A stretch of DNA of 64,000 nt from NCBI RefSeq assembly GCF_933208505.1, contig NZ_CAKOEU010000001.1; one strand, given 5' to 3'. Below, in pieces: positions 54,651-63,911 of this stretch (position 1 is its first letter; each line of letters begins with the position of its first letter). The notes beneath the pieces are model-generated. The model was not told the DNA's origin and ran no database searches. It saw nothing but the letters and a program-made list of their open reading frames with translations. Source of the stretch: Convivina praedatoris. Lineage in GTDB: Bacteria > Bacillota > Bacilli > Lactobacillales > Lactobacillaceae. The position numbers and the translations under genes were made by a program.

Positions 54651-56018
54651 GTGTCAGAACAACTAGTTCAAGAAAAAGTTTTAAGAGATCCGATTCATAA
54701 TTTTATTCATGTCCAAGATCAGATTATTTTGGACCTCATCAACGCGCCAGAATTTCAGCGTTTGCGCCGAGTGCAGCAATTAGGAATTACCAGCAGTGTT
54801 TTCCATGGTGCTGAACATTCACGATTTGGGCATTCGGTAGGTGCTTACGAGTTGGCTCGGCGTGTAACTGAATATTTTAATCAGTACTATAGTAAAAATA
54901 ATGGTCACAATGGCTGCTGGGATCCAGCTGAGAGTTTGCTGACCATGGTGGCGGCTTTACTCCACGATGTCGGCCACGGTGCCTTCTCACATACTTTTGA
55001 ACATCTCTTTCAGACCGATCACGAAGCAATGACTCAAGCCATCATTACTGGCGATACCGAAATCAATCGCATTTTGCTGCAACAGGGACCTGATTTTCCC
55101 AATAGGGTTGCCAGTGTTATTGCTAAAACTTACCCTAATCAGCAGGTGGTTCAACTAATTTCTAGTCAATTAGATGTTGATCGAATGGATTATTTACTCC
55201 GTGATGCCTATTATACAGGTACCAAATACGGAGAATTCGATATTGACCGAATCATGCGAACTATGCGGCCCACTGCTCAGGGTATTGGTTTTGATATCCG
55301 AGGCATGCATGCAGTCGAAGATTACATTGTCAGTCGCTATCAGATGTATCAGCAAGTTTATTTCCATCCGGTTTCACGGGGGATGGAAGTTATTCTAGAA
55401 CATCTATTGCATCGTGTTAAAGAATTAGAGCAAAACCAAAATGTTATCGAAGAAGACTTTGTTGGTCCATTATTGCGACCACTTTTTAACGACCAACCGC
55501 TCTCGGTTGATGATTATTTACGTTTAGATGACCATGTCTTTATGACCTATATTAATATTTGGCAGGATCATCCTGATCAAATCCTTTCTGATTTGGCCCA
55601 ACGTTTCCTACAGCGCCGGCCCTTAAAATCCATTCAAATCAATGAAAAGACTGCGCCTTATTTAGATAACCTCGAAAAAATTGTCCAAAAGGCGGGCTAC
55701 AATCCCGACTACTACACCGCCCGAAATGATGCCTATGACCTACCTTATGACGATTACAAGCCTAGTGATAAAAAGCCCCGCACTCAGATTGACTTCATTT
55801 TAGAGGATGGTACCCATCAGGAACTATCAGCTCTTTCCCCACTGGTCGCTGCCATTAAAGGACGAGCGTCAGTTGATCAACGTTTCTTCTTCCCTAAAGA
55901 GATGCTGAATACTGGACCAGATGAACTCTTTGCCCAAATTCATCACAATTTTAGAAGTTTTATAAAAAATGATACCTTGACCCCACCGGGGTTGGACAAT
56001 AAAAATGACGTCAACTAA
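54651..56018 (+). CDS. HD-domain phosphohydrolase (dNTPase-like, YwfO family)
   Basis: A 455-residue protein with a metal-binding HD domain: HSRFGHSVG near residue 60, LLHDVGHGAFSHTFEH near 105 and DQMDVDRMDYLLRD-type SQLDVDRMDYLLRDAYYTG near 180. These match the SAMHD1-like dGTP triphosphohydrolase group that B. subtilis YwfO and E. faecalis EF1143 belong to. The substrate is probably a dNTP. It uses a GTG start and is one of two plus-strand genes. Confidence 0.88.
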   Translation: MSEQLVQEKVLRDPIHNFIHVQDQIILDLINAPEFQRLRRVQQLGITSSVFHGAEHSRFGHSVGAYELARRVTEYFNQYYSKNNGHNGCWDPAESLLTMVAALLHDVGHGAFSHTFEHLFQTDHEAMTQAIITGDTEINRILLQQGPDFPNRVASVIAKTYPNQQVVQLISSQLDVDRMDYLLRDAYYTGTKYGEFDIDRIMRTMRPTAQGIGFDIRGMHAVEDYIVSRYQMYQQVYFHPVSRGMEVILEHLLHRVKELEQNQNVIEEDFVGPLLRPLFNDQPLSVDDYLRLDDHVFMTYINIWQDHPDQILSDLAQRFLQRRPLKSIQINEKTAPYLDNLEKIVQKAGYNPDYYTARNDAYDLPYDDYKPSDKKPRTQIDFILEDGTHQELSALSPLVAAIKGRASVDQRFFFPKEMLNTGPDELFAQIHHNFRSFIKNDTLTPPGLDNKNDVN

Positions 56019-56034
56019 GATTGACGTCATTTTT
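56001..56034. terminator. Bidirectional terminator between the HD gene and the nickel transporter
   Basis: A perfect 14-bp stem (56001-56014 with 56021-56034) with A-run and T-run flanks. The HD gene stop codon is within the hairpin. Confidence 0.9.
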
Positions 56035-57050
56035 TAATCAGTAATTTCACGCTCAGATAGATTCATCACCCGCCAAATGGTTAAAGCCAACGTCCATACC
56101 ACTACGAAGATAACCACTAAAATAATGCCTAGTTGGTTAAAATCTAAGTTACTGGCCCAATTTGTCAAACCATTATTCCAACTAAAAATAGCTGAAAAGG
56201 ATTGAGTAAAATCAACAAAACTGATAAAACCTGCGGCCAAAACCGAAATGCTAGTTAAAATCAAGTTATAGTAAACCTTCCGATAAGAGGATGAAATAAT
56301 CCAATTATAGGTAGTACTCATGAAAAAACCATCCATGGTATCCATCAAGCACATCCCTGCTGTAAACAGTAAGGGAAAGGCTAAGGTTGTGTACCAGGCA
56401 ATACCGGCACTAGTAGCAGTAGCCGAAGTTGCTAGTACCGCAATTTGCGTGGCTGTATCAAAACCTAAACCAAACAAGAAACCAACAATACCAACTTGCC
56501 AATTATGTTGAATCATCTGTAACATTTTGGTAAACCAGGTATAGATTTTCGAATCCGGTACAAATTCCTCAGCCGCTTGACCATTTTGAGCCTGCTGATT
56601 AATCTTCTTAAAATTACGCCAGATACTAAACAAAATGAAGGTATTAACAACGGTTAAAAAAAACAACATAATTCCAGCAATCATGGTACCAAAGGCCCCG
56701 CCAATATTTTCAAAAATTGGCATAGAATTCTTGGCCCATTCAACAAAAACCACCGTGGCAACCGCCATCAAAACCACAACCAGCGAGTGACCAAAGGAAA
56801 AGCTAAAACCGACTCCTCGGGTATTCTTGCCATCATTTAACATTTTACGGGTCATGTTATCGATGGCAGCAATATGATCAACATCAAAAGCATGTCGCAA
56901 GCCAAAGGTAAAGGATAATACCGCCATTCCAATAATTTCAGGATATTGACCAATACCAGAACCCAACAGAATAATTCCTGCTACGAGAATCAAAAGGATA
57001 AAAGTTCCGTATTTTATGACGTCATTTTTAAAAGTATTTGCTTTTGTCAT
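56034..57050 (-). CDS. Nickel/cobalt transporter, NiCoT family
   Basis: A 338-residue membrane permease with about eight hydrophobic segments. The hallmark motif RHAFDVDHIAAIDN (about residues 52-65) and SFGHSLVV, then FGLGFDTATQI, define the HoxN/NixA/NicT family for Ni2+ or Co2+ uptake. It is the last gene behind leuABCD, the MFS transporter and the YrdC-like gene, 45 bases from the latter. No nickel enzyme is encoded nearby. Confidence 0.9.
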   Translation of the reverse strand: MTKANTFKNDVIKYGTFILLILVAGIILLGSGIGQYPEIIGMAVLSFTFGLRHAFDVDHIAAIDNMTRKMLNDGKNTRGVGFSFSFGHSLVVVLMAVATVVFVEWAKNSMPIFENIGGAFGTMIAGIMLFFLTVVNTFILFSIWRNFKKINQQAQNGQAAEEFVPDSKIYTWFTKMLQMIQHNWQVGIVGFLFGLGFDTATQIAVLATSATATSAGIAWYTTLAFPLLFTAGMCLMDTMDGFFMSTTYNWIISSSYRKVYYNLILTSISVLAAGFISFVDFTQSFSAIFSWNNGLTNWASNLDFNQLGIILVVIFVVVWTLALTIWRVMNLSEREITD

Positions 57051-57095
57051 CGCATTATCTCCTTTGTTTGCGAAGGTGGCTAGTTAACCAGCCAA

Positions 57096-57875
57096 TTAGT
57101 AGTAGAAGCCGTGGCGATAATTCCACGAGTTAAAGATTTCACTCATATTTTTCATAATTTTATCGACATCAAGACCTTTACGAATAACGATTGGCGCCGG
57201 TTGCACCCCAACCTGTCCGTTTTGTTGAGGAATCAAATGTCCCTGTTCGTCTACCATGGATACCATTACTCCCTGTTCATAACGGGTTTCAACGGTTTCA
57301 TTGGGTTGAATTGAGGCAACATAGCCATTTGCTTCAATAATTAAATCCGCAGCTTGTTCAATTTGATCACCAATACCCGTAACCAAACCACGGTTTCCCT
57401 GACCAGACGGATTAGCCGAACTTGCAAAGGAGAACTTGCCATATTCTTCCCACATATGCTTGGAAATATTTTCGCTAGGTCTACCAAATTTAATAACAAA
57501 ACAACTAGTACCCCGGCCATCCATCATTAGTTCCTGACTGCCATCAGCTGGAATCATTTTCTTAGCCTCTTGCTTCCAAGGCAAAATACAACCTAACAAG
57601 ATATCTTGATTCCAGTGGCGTTGATACATTTCTTCAATTTCAGGTGTCATTTGAGCCAATTCCTTGACCTGCTCTACCGAACCACACAAAACGACACCAG
57701 GCTTATTCCGCTTGCGATTTTTAGCGGTAAATTTTCGCTCTAAACCAGCCTTATCAGAAGTCATGATAATGTAACCAACCTTAGTCGGACTAACAATCAT
57801 GCCGCCCTCTTCTTTTAAAATTTCAATTGCTTCGGGTTGAATAGCACCATTCCAGCTAATATGTTTATTTGACAT
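57096..57875 (-). CDS. Sua5/YciO/YrdC family protein
   Basis: A 259-residue protein of the family that makes threonylcarbamoyl-AMP for tRNA t6A or binds RNA in related ways. The KxR (AKNRKRNKP) and SxN (SSANPSG) active-site motifs are kept, and PTKVGYII replaces the usual PTxTxYGL segment. It has a C-terminal extension of about 60 residues after the core. It is more like YciO than the essential TsaC. Its placement between an MFS and a nickel carrier is unusual. Confidence 0.8.
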   Translation of the reverse strand: MSNKHISWNGAIQPEAIEILKEEGGMIVSPTKVGYIIMTSDKAGLERKFTAKNRKRNKPGVVLCGSVEQVKELAQMTPEIEEMYQRHWNQDILLGCILPWKQEAKKMIPADGSQELMMDGRGTSCFVIKFGRPSENISKHMWEEYGKFSFASSANPSGQGNRGLVTGIGDQIEQAADLIIEANGYVASIQPNETVETRYEQGVMVSMVDEQGHLIPQQNGQVGVQPAPIVIRKGLDVDKIMKNMSEIFNSWNYRHGFYY

Positions 57876-57889
57876 TGTTATATTCTCCT

Positions 57890-59176
57890 TTAGTTAATTG
57901 TGCGTTGTTTAGTTTCTGGCCCCATCACTGCAACCACAATGGCAGCAATAATGGCAACCGTCGCCATGAAGTAAAAAATTAAGCTAGCGTTAACTCGGGT
58001 TAGGACCCAAGCAACTAAGTAGGGCGTTAAAACTGTTAAAATTTTAGCCACCGCATTGGCATAACCAGCTCCGCGGAAGCGGAAATAAGTTGGAAATAGT
58101 TCCGACATATAAACGCTGACGATTGAGGCCATCAAAATATAAATAGTCGTAACCAAACAAAAACCAACGATTAAGACCCAAGCAATTTGGCGCTGTTGGG
58201 CATATAGCAGCCCTAAAATGGCCGTCATGATAAAGGCCGGTACAATGACTGCCTTTCGGCCGATGTGATCGACTAAGATTGCACCAATTAAGGCTCCCAA
58301 AGGTGCTCCAGCCATCATTACTGCCGAAAATCCTAAGGAATGGACGACATTTAGACCCTGTTTTACTAACAAGGTAGGCATCCAGGAGGTGAAGGTATAT
58401 TGCACCAAATTGACCGCTGAAATCGCCACAGTGGCAACGATCAAACCTCGCACGATGCTAATACGAACCGGCTTCTGCTCATTATCATCTTGTTGGGGCT
58501 GATAAGAGCCATTCACCTCTAATTTTTGAATGATTACTTCCGCTTCTTGATAACGACCTTTGCTGATCAACCACCGCGGCGATTCTGGAAAATTATGCCG
58601 AATAATCCATAAAATCATGGCCGCCACACCGATAATGATAAAAGTTGACCGCCAACTATAACGTGGAATAACCACAGCTGCCAAAACCAAGGTCAGGGGG
58701 GCAGCCATATTGGCAATCACTGAGACAGAAGCTGACCAACGACCCCGAGTAGCTACCGGGGCAAATTCATTAATTAGGGCAAATCCAGTGACAATTTCGG
58801 CTCCCAAGCCTATTGCTGCGATAAAACGAAGGATAATTAAAGCCCAAATGTTCGGGGCAAAGGCACCCATTACTGTGAAAAAGCCAAATAGCAATAAATT
58901 GATTTGATAAGCCTGCCGACGACCAAAATAATCCCCAATCAAGCCAGCCCAAAGTGATCCAAAGAACAAACCTAGAAAACCGGCTGATAAAAACATTGAT
59001 CCCTGACTAATTGTGGCAAAATGATTGGCAATAATAGCACTATTAACTGCACTAGCCAGATAGACATCAGCTCCATCTAAAATCATCCCGGCTGCTACCA
59101 TGGCAAAAACCTTATAAAAAAGTGGCGTTGCCCGACTAATATTCATTCGATTTTTTAATTCTATTGCTGGATCCAT
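57890..59176 (-). CDS. MFS transporter, sugar/organic acid:H+ symporter type
   Basis: A 428-residue transporter with about 12 hydrophobic segments. GLIGDYFGRRQAYQINLLLFG and the second GRKAVI segment are the two MFS GRR-like loops. RGRW and PESPRWLISKGR place it in the sugar porter / aromatic acid or NiaP-like group. The substrate is unknown. It starts eight bases after the leuD stop with AGGAGG, so it is very probably transcribed with the leu genes. Confidence 0.84.
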   Translation of the reverse strand: MDPAIELKNRMNISRATPLFYKVFAMVAAGMILDGADVYLASAVNSAIIANHFATISQGSMFLSAGFLGLFFGSLWAGLIGDYFGRRQAYQINLLLFGFFTVMGAFAPNIWALIILRFIAAIGLGAEIVTGFALINEFAPVATRGRWSASVSVIANMAAPLTLVLAAVVIPRYSWRSTFIIIGVAAMILWIIRHNFPESPRWLISKGRYQEAEVIIQKLEVNGSYQPQQDDNEQKPVRISIVRGLIVATVAISAVNLVQYTFTSWMPTLLVKQGLNVVHSLGFSAVMMAGAPLGALIGAILVDHIGRKAVIVPAFIMTAILGLLYAQQRQIAWVLIVGFCLVTTIYILMASIVSVYMSELFPTYFRFRGAGYANAVAKILTVLTPYLVAWVLTRVNASLIFYFMATVAIIAAIVVAVMGPETKQRTIN

Positions 59177-59184
59177 CCTGCCTC

Positions 59185-59769
59185 CTAGCCAAAGTTGGGA
59201 CGTTTTTGTTCAAAAGCTGTAATTTGATTAGCAAATTGCAGCGTATGATCAATATCGTCCTCGCCTTTAATAAACTTTTCTTTCCATTGTGGGTTAATAT
59301 CAAAGTGAAAAGCCTGGGTATTATAAATGACTTCTTGCTGTGGTAAATTAATCGTAATCAACTCATCGGCCTTCACCTGTCGTAAGATTGCCCGATCAGC
59401 TTCAGGTAGTACAATTGGCAAAAGGCCATTTTTAGTGGCATTCATATAAAAAATATCGGAAAAACCACCAGCAATTACAGCCTTAAACCCATAATCAGTC
59501 AAGGCCCAAACGGCATGCTCTCTTGAAGAACCAGAGCCAAAATCTGTTCCTGTAATTAAAATGGTGGCGCCTTTATGTTCTGGCTTATTTAACTCAAAAT
59601 CAGGATTTAAAGAGCCATCTTCCAAGTAACGCCAATCAAAAAATAAATCTTTACCAAACCCAGTTTTTAAAATATTTTTCAAAAACTGCTTAGGCAAAAT
59701 AATATCGGTATTGATACTGTCATTAGGAATCACAACGGCCCGTCCGATTTCTTCCGTAAAAGCTTTCAT
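59185..59769 (-). CDS. leuD: 3-isopropylmalate dehydratase small subunit
   Basis: The small subunit of isopropylmalate isomerase in leucine synthesis. It has 194 residues, with the characteristic FGSGSSREHAVWAL segment near residue 70. The start overlaps the leuC end (ATGA-like), giving equal expression. The subunit works as a heterodimer with LeuC. Confidence 0.95.
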   Translation of the reverse strand: MKAFTEEIGRAVVIPNDSINTDIILPKQFLKNILKTGFGKDLFFDWRYLEDGSLNPDFELNKPEHKGATILITGTDFGSGSSREHAVWALTDYGFKAVIAGGFSDIFYMNATKNGLLPIVLPEADRAILRQVKADELITINLPQQEVIYNTQAFHFDINPQWKEKFIKGEDDIDHTLQFANQITAFEQKRPNFG

Positions 59770-61157
59770 TTTGACTCCCCCTCTTCAGTATCTAATAGCG
59801 TGATATCAACAAAATGTCCGGCAATACCTGCTGCCGCTACCATGGCTGGTGAGGCCAAATGCGTCCGTGAACCAGCTCCTTGACGGCCAATAAAATTCCG
59901 ATTGGATGTGGATGCAGCATGCATACCGGCCGGAATTTTATCCGGATTCATCGCCAAACAAGCCGAACATCCTGGTTCCCGCCACTCACAACCAGCATCC
60001 TCAAAAATTTTAGCAATACCAGTCTTAATCGCCTTATTTCGAATAGCCCGACTACCAGGAACAATCCAAGCCGTAATGTTGGGCGCTAAGTGCTTGCCTT
60101 TCATCATTTGCGCGGCAATTTCTAAATCCTCATATCGACTATTAGTACAAGAACCGATAAACAGGTAATCTAGTGGGATTTCCTCAGCCTTCATACCGGG
60201 ATGCAAGCCAATATAGTCATAAGCTGCCTGATCATTAGCATCTTTAACGGCTGGTGTAAGCTGGTTTACCGCCATGGCCATCCCCGGATTAGTTCCCCAG
60301 GTAATCATCGGTTTCAAATCACTGACATCAAAGGTCAGATTTTCATCAAACGCACTTTCATCGTCCGTATAAAAACTTTCCCAATATTTTTGTGCCGCCG
60401 CAAAATCCTTAGGGGCAAATTCACGGCCTTTAATATAATCAAAAGTAGTTTGATCAGGTCGAACCATCCCGGTTTTTGAACCAGCTTCAATTGACATATT
60501 ACACATGGTTAAACGGGCTTCCATTGATAAGTTTTCAACTGCTTCACCGTAAAATTCAATCGCATAACCAGTTCCAAAAGAAACTCCATACTGAGCAATT
60601 ATGCCCATAATGATATCCTTGGCATATGTATTAGCTGGCAACTTCCCCGTAATTTTAATGCCCATTGTTTTTGGCTTTACCTGCCAAATTGTTTGTGTGG
60701 CCATCACGTGTTCAACTTCTGAGGTACCAATTCCAAAAGCAATCGTACCAAAGGCCCCGTGCGTTGCCGTATGCGAATCCCCACAAACGATGACTTTAGC
60801 TGGCTGAGTTAACCCCCGTTCTGGTCCTACCACGTGCACGATTCCCTGCTGGTCATCCCCGATGGAAGCTAAAGGTACATCAAATTCTTTACAATTACGT
60901 TCGAGCGTTTCCATCTGTAACCTTGACATTTCGTCTTGAACATTAAAAATGTCCTTGGTTGGCACATTGTGGTCCATAGTTGCAAAAGTTAAATCCGGTC
61001 GACGCAAACGGCGATGCATTGACCGTAACCCATCAAAAGGTTGTGGAGAAGTGACTTCATGAATCAAGTGAAGATCAACATAGAGTAATTGCGGTTCACC
61101 CACCTGTCCAGCAATCACATGGGTATCCCAAATTTTGTCAAATAATGTCTTACTCAT
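59766..61157 (-). CDS. leuC: 3-isopropylmalate dehydratase large subunit
   Basis: The catalytic subunit carrying the [4Fe-4S] cluster. The three cysteine ligands lie in IGSCTNSRYEDL and EPGCSACLAMNP. From the ATG at 61157 it has 463 residues. The frame extends to 61187 inside leuB, but GAGAGGAG upstream of 61157 fits. It lies between leuB and leuD. Confidence 0.95.
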   Translation of the reverse strand: MSKTLFDKIWDTHVIAGQVGEPQLLYVDLHLIHEVTSPQPFDGLRSMHRRLRRPDLTFATMDHNVPTKDIFNVQDEMSRLQMETLERNCKEFDVPLASIGDDQQGIVHVVGPERGLTQPAKVIVCGDSHTATHGAFGTIAFGIGTSEVEHVMATQTIWQVKPKTMGIKITGKLPANTYAKDIIMGIIAQYGVSFGTGYAIEFYGEAVENLSMEARLTMCNMSIEAGSKTGMVRPDQTTFDYIKGREFAPKDFAAAQKYWESFYTDDESAFDENLTFDVSDLKPMITWGTNPGMAMAVNQLTPAVKDANDQAAYDYIGLHPGMKAEEIPLDYLFIGSCTNSRYEDLEIAAQMMKGKHLAPNITAWIVPGSRAIRNKAIKTGIAKIFEDAGCEWREPGCSACLAMNPDKIPAGMHAASTSNRNFIGRQGAGSRTHLASPAMVAAAGIAGHFVDITLLDTEEGESK

Positions 61158-61161
61158 CGAC

Positions 61162-62220
61162 TTAATTCTCCTCTCTAATAAAGTCAACTAAAGCTTTAGT
61201 TACACTAGCCGTAGTCTGATCACCACCCATATCCGGTGTCACGATTTTATGAGCAATTACATAGTCAACAGCAGCTTGAATCTTGGTAGTAATCTGATTC
61301 TCATTAAAACTTTGCGTCATCATCATCGCCACGGTATTAACCATTGAAAGTGGATTAGCAATTCCTTTTCCGGCAATATCGGGCGCCGATCCGTGAATTG
61401 GTTCATATAAATTAGGACCATTCGCCCCGATTGACATCGATTGGATTTGCCCGATTGAGCCAGTAATTTGGGCAGCTTCATCGCTTAAAATATCACCAAA
61501 CAAATTTGGCGTAATTACTACATCAAACTGAGCCGGTTGGGCAATGATAGCCATTGACATTGCATCAACATAACGATAGTCAACTTGAACATCAGGATAA
61601 CGTTCACTAAATTCCTTCCCAATCTGTCGCCATAATTTAGAAGTAGCTAAAACGTTAGATTTATCCACCACGGTGACATGTTGCTTTCTTTTTTGTGCCA
61701 TCTGAAAACCAACTGACATAACGCGCTCAATTTCAGTGCGACTATAATACATCGTATCAACAGCCTCATCGTGATCAAGTCGCCGAGGCTTCCCAAAGTA
61801 AGCCCCCGAAGTTAGTTCACGAACAATCACAAAATCGGTCCCAGTTATATTTTCAGCCTTTAAAGGCGAGCGCTCAATCTGAGCCGATGATACTTGCGTA
61901 GGGCGAATATTAGCAAACAAATTCAAAGCCGAACGAATGCTTAATAAACCGGCTTCTGGTCGAATCGGGGCCTGATCCCACTTAGGCCCGCCAATTGCAC
62001 TCAGTAAAATTGCATCGGCCTGTTGAGCCGTTCGGATAGTTTCTTCTGGTAAAGGCTGCCCAACCTGGTCAATTCCAGCCCCACCAAAGCGACATTCAAT
62101 TAGTTCATATTTAAAGTCGGTTCCCTGGGTAGCGGCTGCTAAAACAGCCAAACCGGCCGCCATAATTTCCGGTCCGATATAATCACCGGGTAGGACAACA
62201 ATTTTTTTCTTGCTAGTCAT
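61162..62220 (-). CDS. leuB: 3-isopropylmalate dehydrogenase
   Basis: It oxidises and decarboxylates 3-isopropylmalate with NAD+. It has 352 residues, with AIGGPKWDQ near residue 77 and the cofactor segment GSAPDIAGKGIANP near 280. It starts one base after the leuA stop codon, so translation is tightly linked. The length is normal for the NAD+ form. Confidence 0.95.
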   Translation of the reverse strand: MTSKKKIVVLPGDYIGPEIMAAGLAVLAAATQGTDFKYELIECRFGGAGIDQVGQPLPEETIRTAQQADAILLSAIGGPKWDQAPIRPEAGLLSIRSALNLFANIRPTQVSSAQIERSPLKAENITGTDFVIVRELTSGAYFGKPRRLDHDEAVDTMYYSRTEIERVMSVGFQMAQKRKQHVTVVDKSNVLATSKLWRQIGKEFSERYPDVQVDYRYVDAMSMAIIAQPAQFDVVITPNLFGDILSDEAAQITGSIGQIQSMSIGANGPNLYEPIHGSAPDIAGKGIANPLSMVNTVAMMMTQSFNENQITTKIQAAVDYVIAHKIVTPDMGGDQTTASVTKALVDFIREEN

Positions 62221-63387
62221 TTAGCCATTCACCACCCTTTTTTCATATATACTCGCCATCATACTCTCCAATTGGCCTTCATCGACGATGTCAACTTCTT
62301 CAGCCACTGCTTTAAAGTGAGGAAAGATGATTTGCATATCCTCTTTACCAATTTCATAACCCATCTCGTTTAACTTTGACATTACCGCATGGGATCCCGA
62401 TAACTTTCCTAACGGTAAACTAGCTTTAGCACCGACCATTGCCGGATTCAAAATTTCATAGGTCTCAGGATTCTTTAAGTAGCCATCTTGATGTATACCA
62501 GATTCATGGGCAAAGGCATTGCGGCCCATAATCGGCTTATTTGGTGCAATAGCAATCTTAGACATCCGAGCAACTTGATTAGAAATTTTTTTTGATTGGA
62601 CTAAGTCGATATTGGTCGATACTTGGAATTTATTCTGTCGAACCTGCAACGCTACCGCTGTTTCGATCAAATCAACATTACCGGCCCGTTCGCCAATCCC
62701 GTTAATCGTTCCCTGTACTTCAGTAGCTCCATGCTCGATTCCCGCCAAGGCATTGGCATTGGCCAAACCCAAATCATTGTGAGTGTGGGTAGACCAACCA
62801 ATTTCATTAAATTCTTTGATTTGATTGCTAAAGTTTTCAAAAATTTGTCCAAATTCATCCGGTGTGGCATACCCAACCGTATCTGGAATATTAATCATTT
62901 TGGCTCCGGCATCAATTGCCCTTTGCACCGCTTGAATCAAAAACTCTGGTTCCGTCCGAGTTGCATCCTCTGGTGAAAAAATAATGTCATCCATGTAGTT
63001 TTTAACATAGGTAATATCAGCGGTAATCTTGTCTAAAATTTCTTTCTTACTCATATGTAGCTTTGATTCTCGATGTACCGGCGACGTTGCAATGAAGATA
63101 TGAATAGCTGGATGGACGGCTCCCCGGGTCGCCTCAATGACTGCATCAATATCCTTTCGAACCATCCGAGCTAAACCAACTACTTTACTATGTTGAATAG
63201 TTTTAGCAATGGCTTGCACTGCTCTAAAATCTTTCTCAGAGGCTGCAGGGAAACCGGTTTCAATTGCATCAACACCATAGGCCTCCAAAGCCTCGGCGAT
63301 GCTTACCTTTTCTTGGTTGGAAAAATTAACCCCAATTGTTTGCTCACCATCACGTAAAGTTGTATCGTAAAATGTTATTTTTCTCAT
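62221..63387 (-). CDS. leuA: 2-isopropylmalate synthase, short form without the regulatory domain
   Basis: First step of leucine synthesis, condensing acetyl-CoA with 2-ketoisovalerate. The TIM-barrel catalytic domain is intact: LRDGEQ at 11-16, the metal His pair in HTHNDLG at 201-207, and GIGERAGN. The protein ends at about residue 388, right after the subdomain region. The LeuA regulatory domain of the usual 510-residue Firmicutes protein, which binds leucine, is absent, and leuB starts one base later, so it was not just cut by a frameshift. A short natural form is possible. The ribosome binding site is AAAGGAG. Confidence 0.93.
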   Translation of the reverse strand: MRKITFYDTTLRDGEQTIGVNFSNQEKVSIAEALEAYGVDAIETGFPAASEKDFRAVQAIAKTIQHSKVVGLARMVRKDIDAVIEATRGAVHPAIHIFIATSPVHRESKLHMSKKEILDKITADITYVKNYMDDIIFSPEDATRTEPEFLIQAVQRAIDAGAKMINIPDTVGYATPDEFGQIFENFSNQIKEFNEIGWSTHTHNDLGLANANALAGIEHGATEVQGTINGIGERAGNVDLIETAVALQVRQNKFQVSTNIDLVQSKKISNQVARMSKIAIAPNKPIMGRNAFAHESGIHQDGYLKNPETYEILNPAMVGAKASLPLGKLSGSHAVMSKLNEMGYEIGKEDMQIIFPHFKAVAEEVDIVDEGQLESMMASIYEKRVVNG

Positions 63388-63411
63388 TTTCTTCTCTCCT
63401 TTAAACTAAAA

Positions 63412-63534
63412 AACGGACTAGTCTGATAGACTAGTCCGTTAAAAACACGAGTTGCACCCCTGCGACTAGTCATTGGTTTATACCTAACAACTAGCCTTAA
63501 AAGCCCAGCTTGCTAGGAATACCTGAGCAAGCTG
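63412..63534 (-). promoter_or_regulatory. leu operon attenuator
   Basis: Within the leader on the minus strand, a 9-bp pause-type hairpin (63526-63534 with 63506-63514) overlaps the Leu codons of the leader peptide. A 13-bp terminator stem (63428-63440 with 63412-63424, loop of 3) is followed by TTTTT. A GACTAGTC copy at 63464-63471 can pair with the same sequence in the terminator arm, forming an antiterminator. Confidence 0.82.
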
Positions 63535-63584
63535 AGGAGAGCTGATGATTGATTATTAATAATATTCATCTGAGCTGTTTGCAT
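63513..63584 (-). CDS. leu leader peptide
   Basis: A 23-residue frame starts at an ATG with AGGAGG eight bases upstream: MQTAQMNIINNQSSALLSLLRYS. Four Leu codons (CTC, CTC, TTG, CTC) lie within six positions. Ribosome stalling at these when leucyl-tRNA is scarce should free the antiterminator. Similar leucine leaders are known in Lactococcus lactis. Confidence 0.85.
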   Translation of the reverse strand: MQTAQMNIINNQSSALLSLLRYS

Positions 63585-63615
63585 TTCGTGTTCCTCCTAA
63601 TTATTTTATGAGCTA

Positions 63616-63644
63616 ATTCTAATTTTATTATCATTTAATGTCAA
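63616..63644 (-). promoter_or_regulatory. leu operon promoter
   Basis: TTGACA (63639-63644), 17 bases, TAGAAT (63616-63621) on the minus strand. Confidence 0.8.
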
Positions 63645-63911
63645 GAAATATTTTATATATTTTTCACAATTCAACCTAATCCAAAACTATCATACGCACA
63701 AAAAGAGACATTTTTTGAATTAACCAACTTGGCTCCCAAACACATTCAATCTGTACTTCAACAACTTCTAGTAACGTGGCCAAGGCCTCTTTGACCATAG
63801 TCTCAACCGGTGCCAATAACCGGACACCCTATAGTGAATAAGGCCATTGCAACCACCAATAATCCAAGTTTATTAAAATTAATTTTATTAACTAAACACA
63901 AATTAACGACA
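63645..63911. other. Gene-free stretch upstream of the leu promoter
   Basis: About 270 bases with no convincing gene. A 40-codon minus-strand frame (63676-63798, starting MVKEALATLLEVVE) has no clear ribosome binding site. Another short frame in this stretch on the minus strand shows a lipoprotein-like FTIGC stretch before a stop. Both could be gene remnants. Nothing recognised. Confidence 0.4.
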
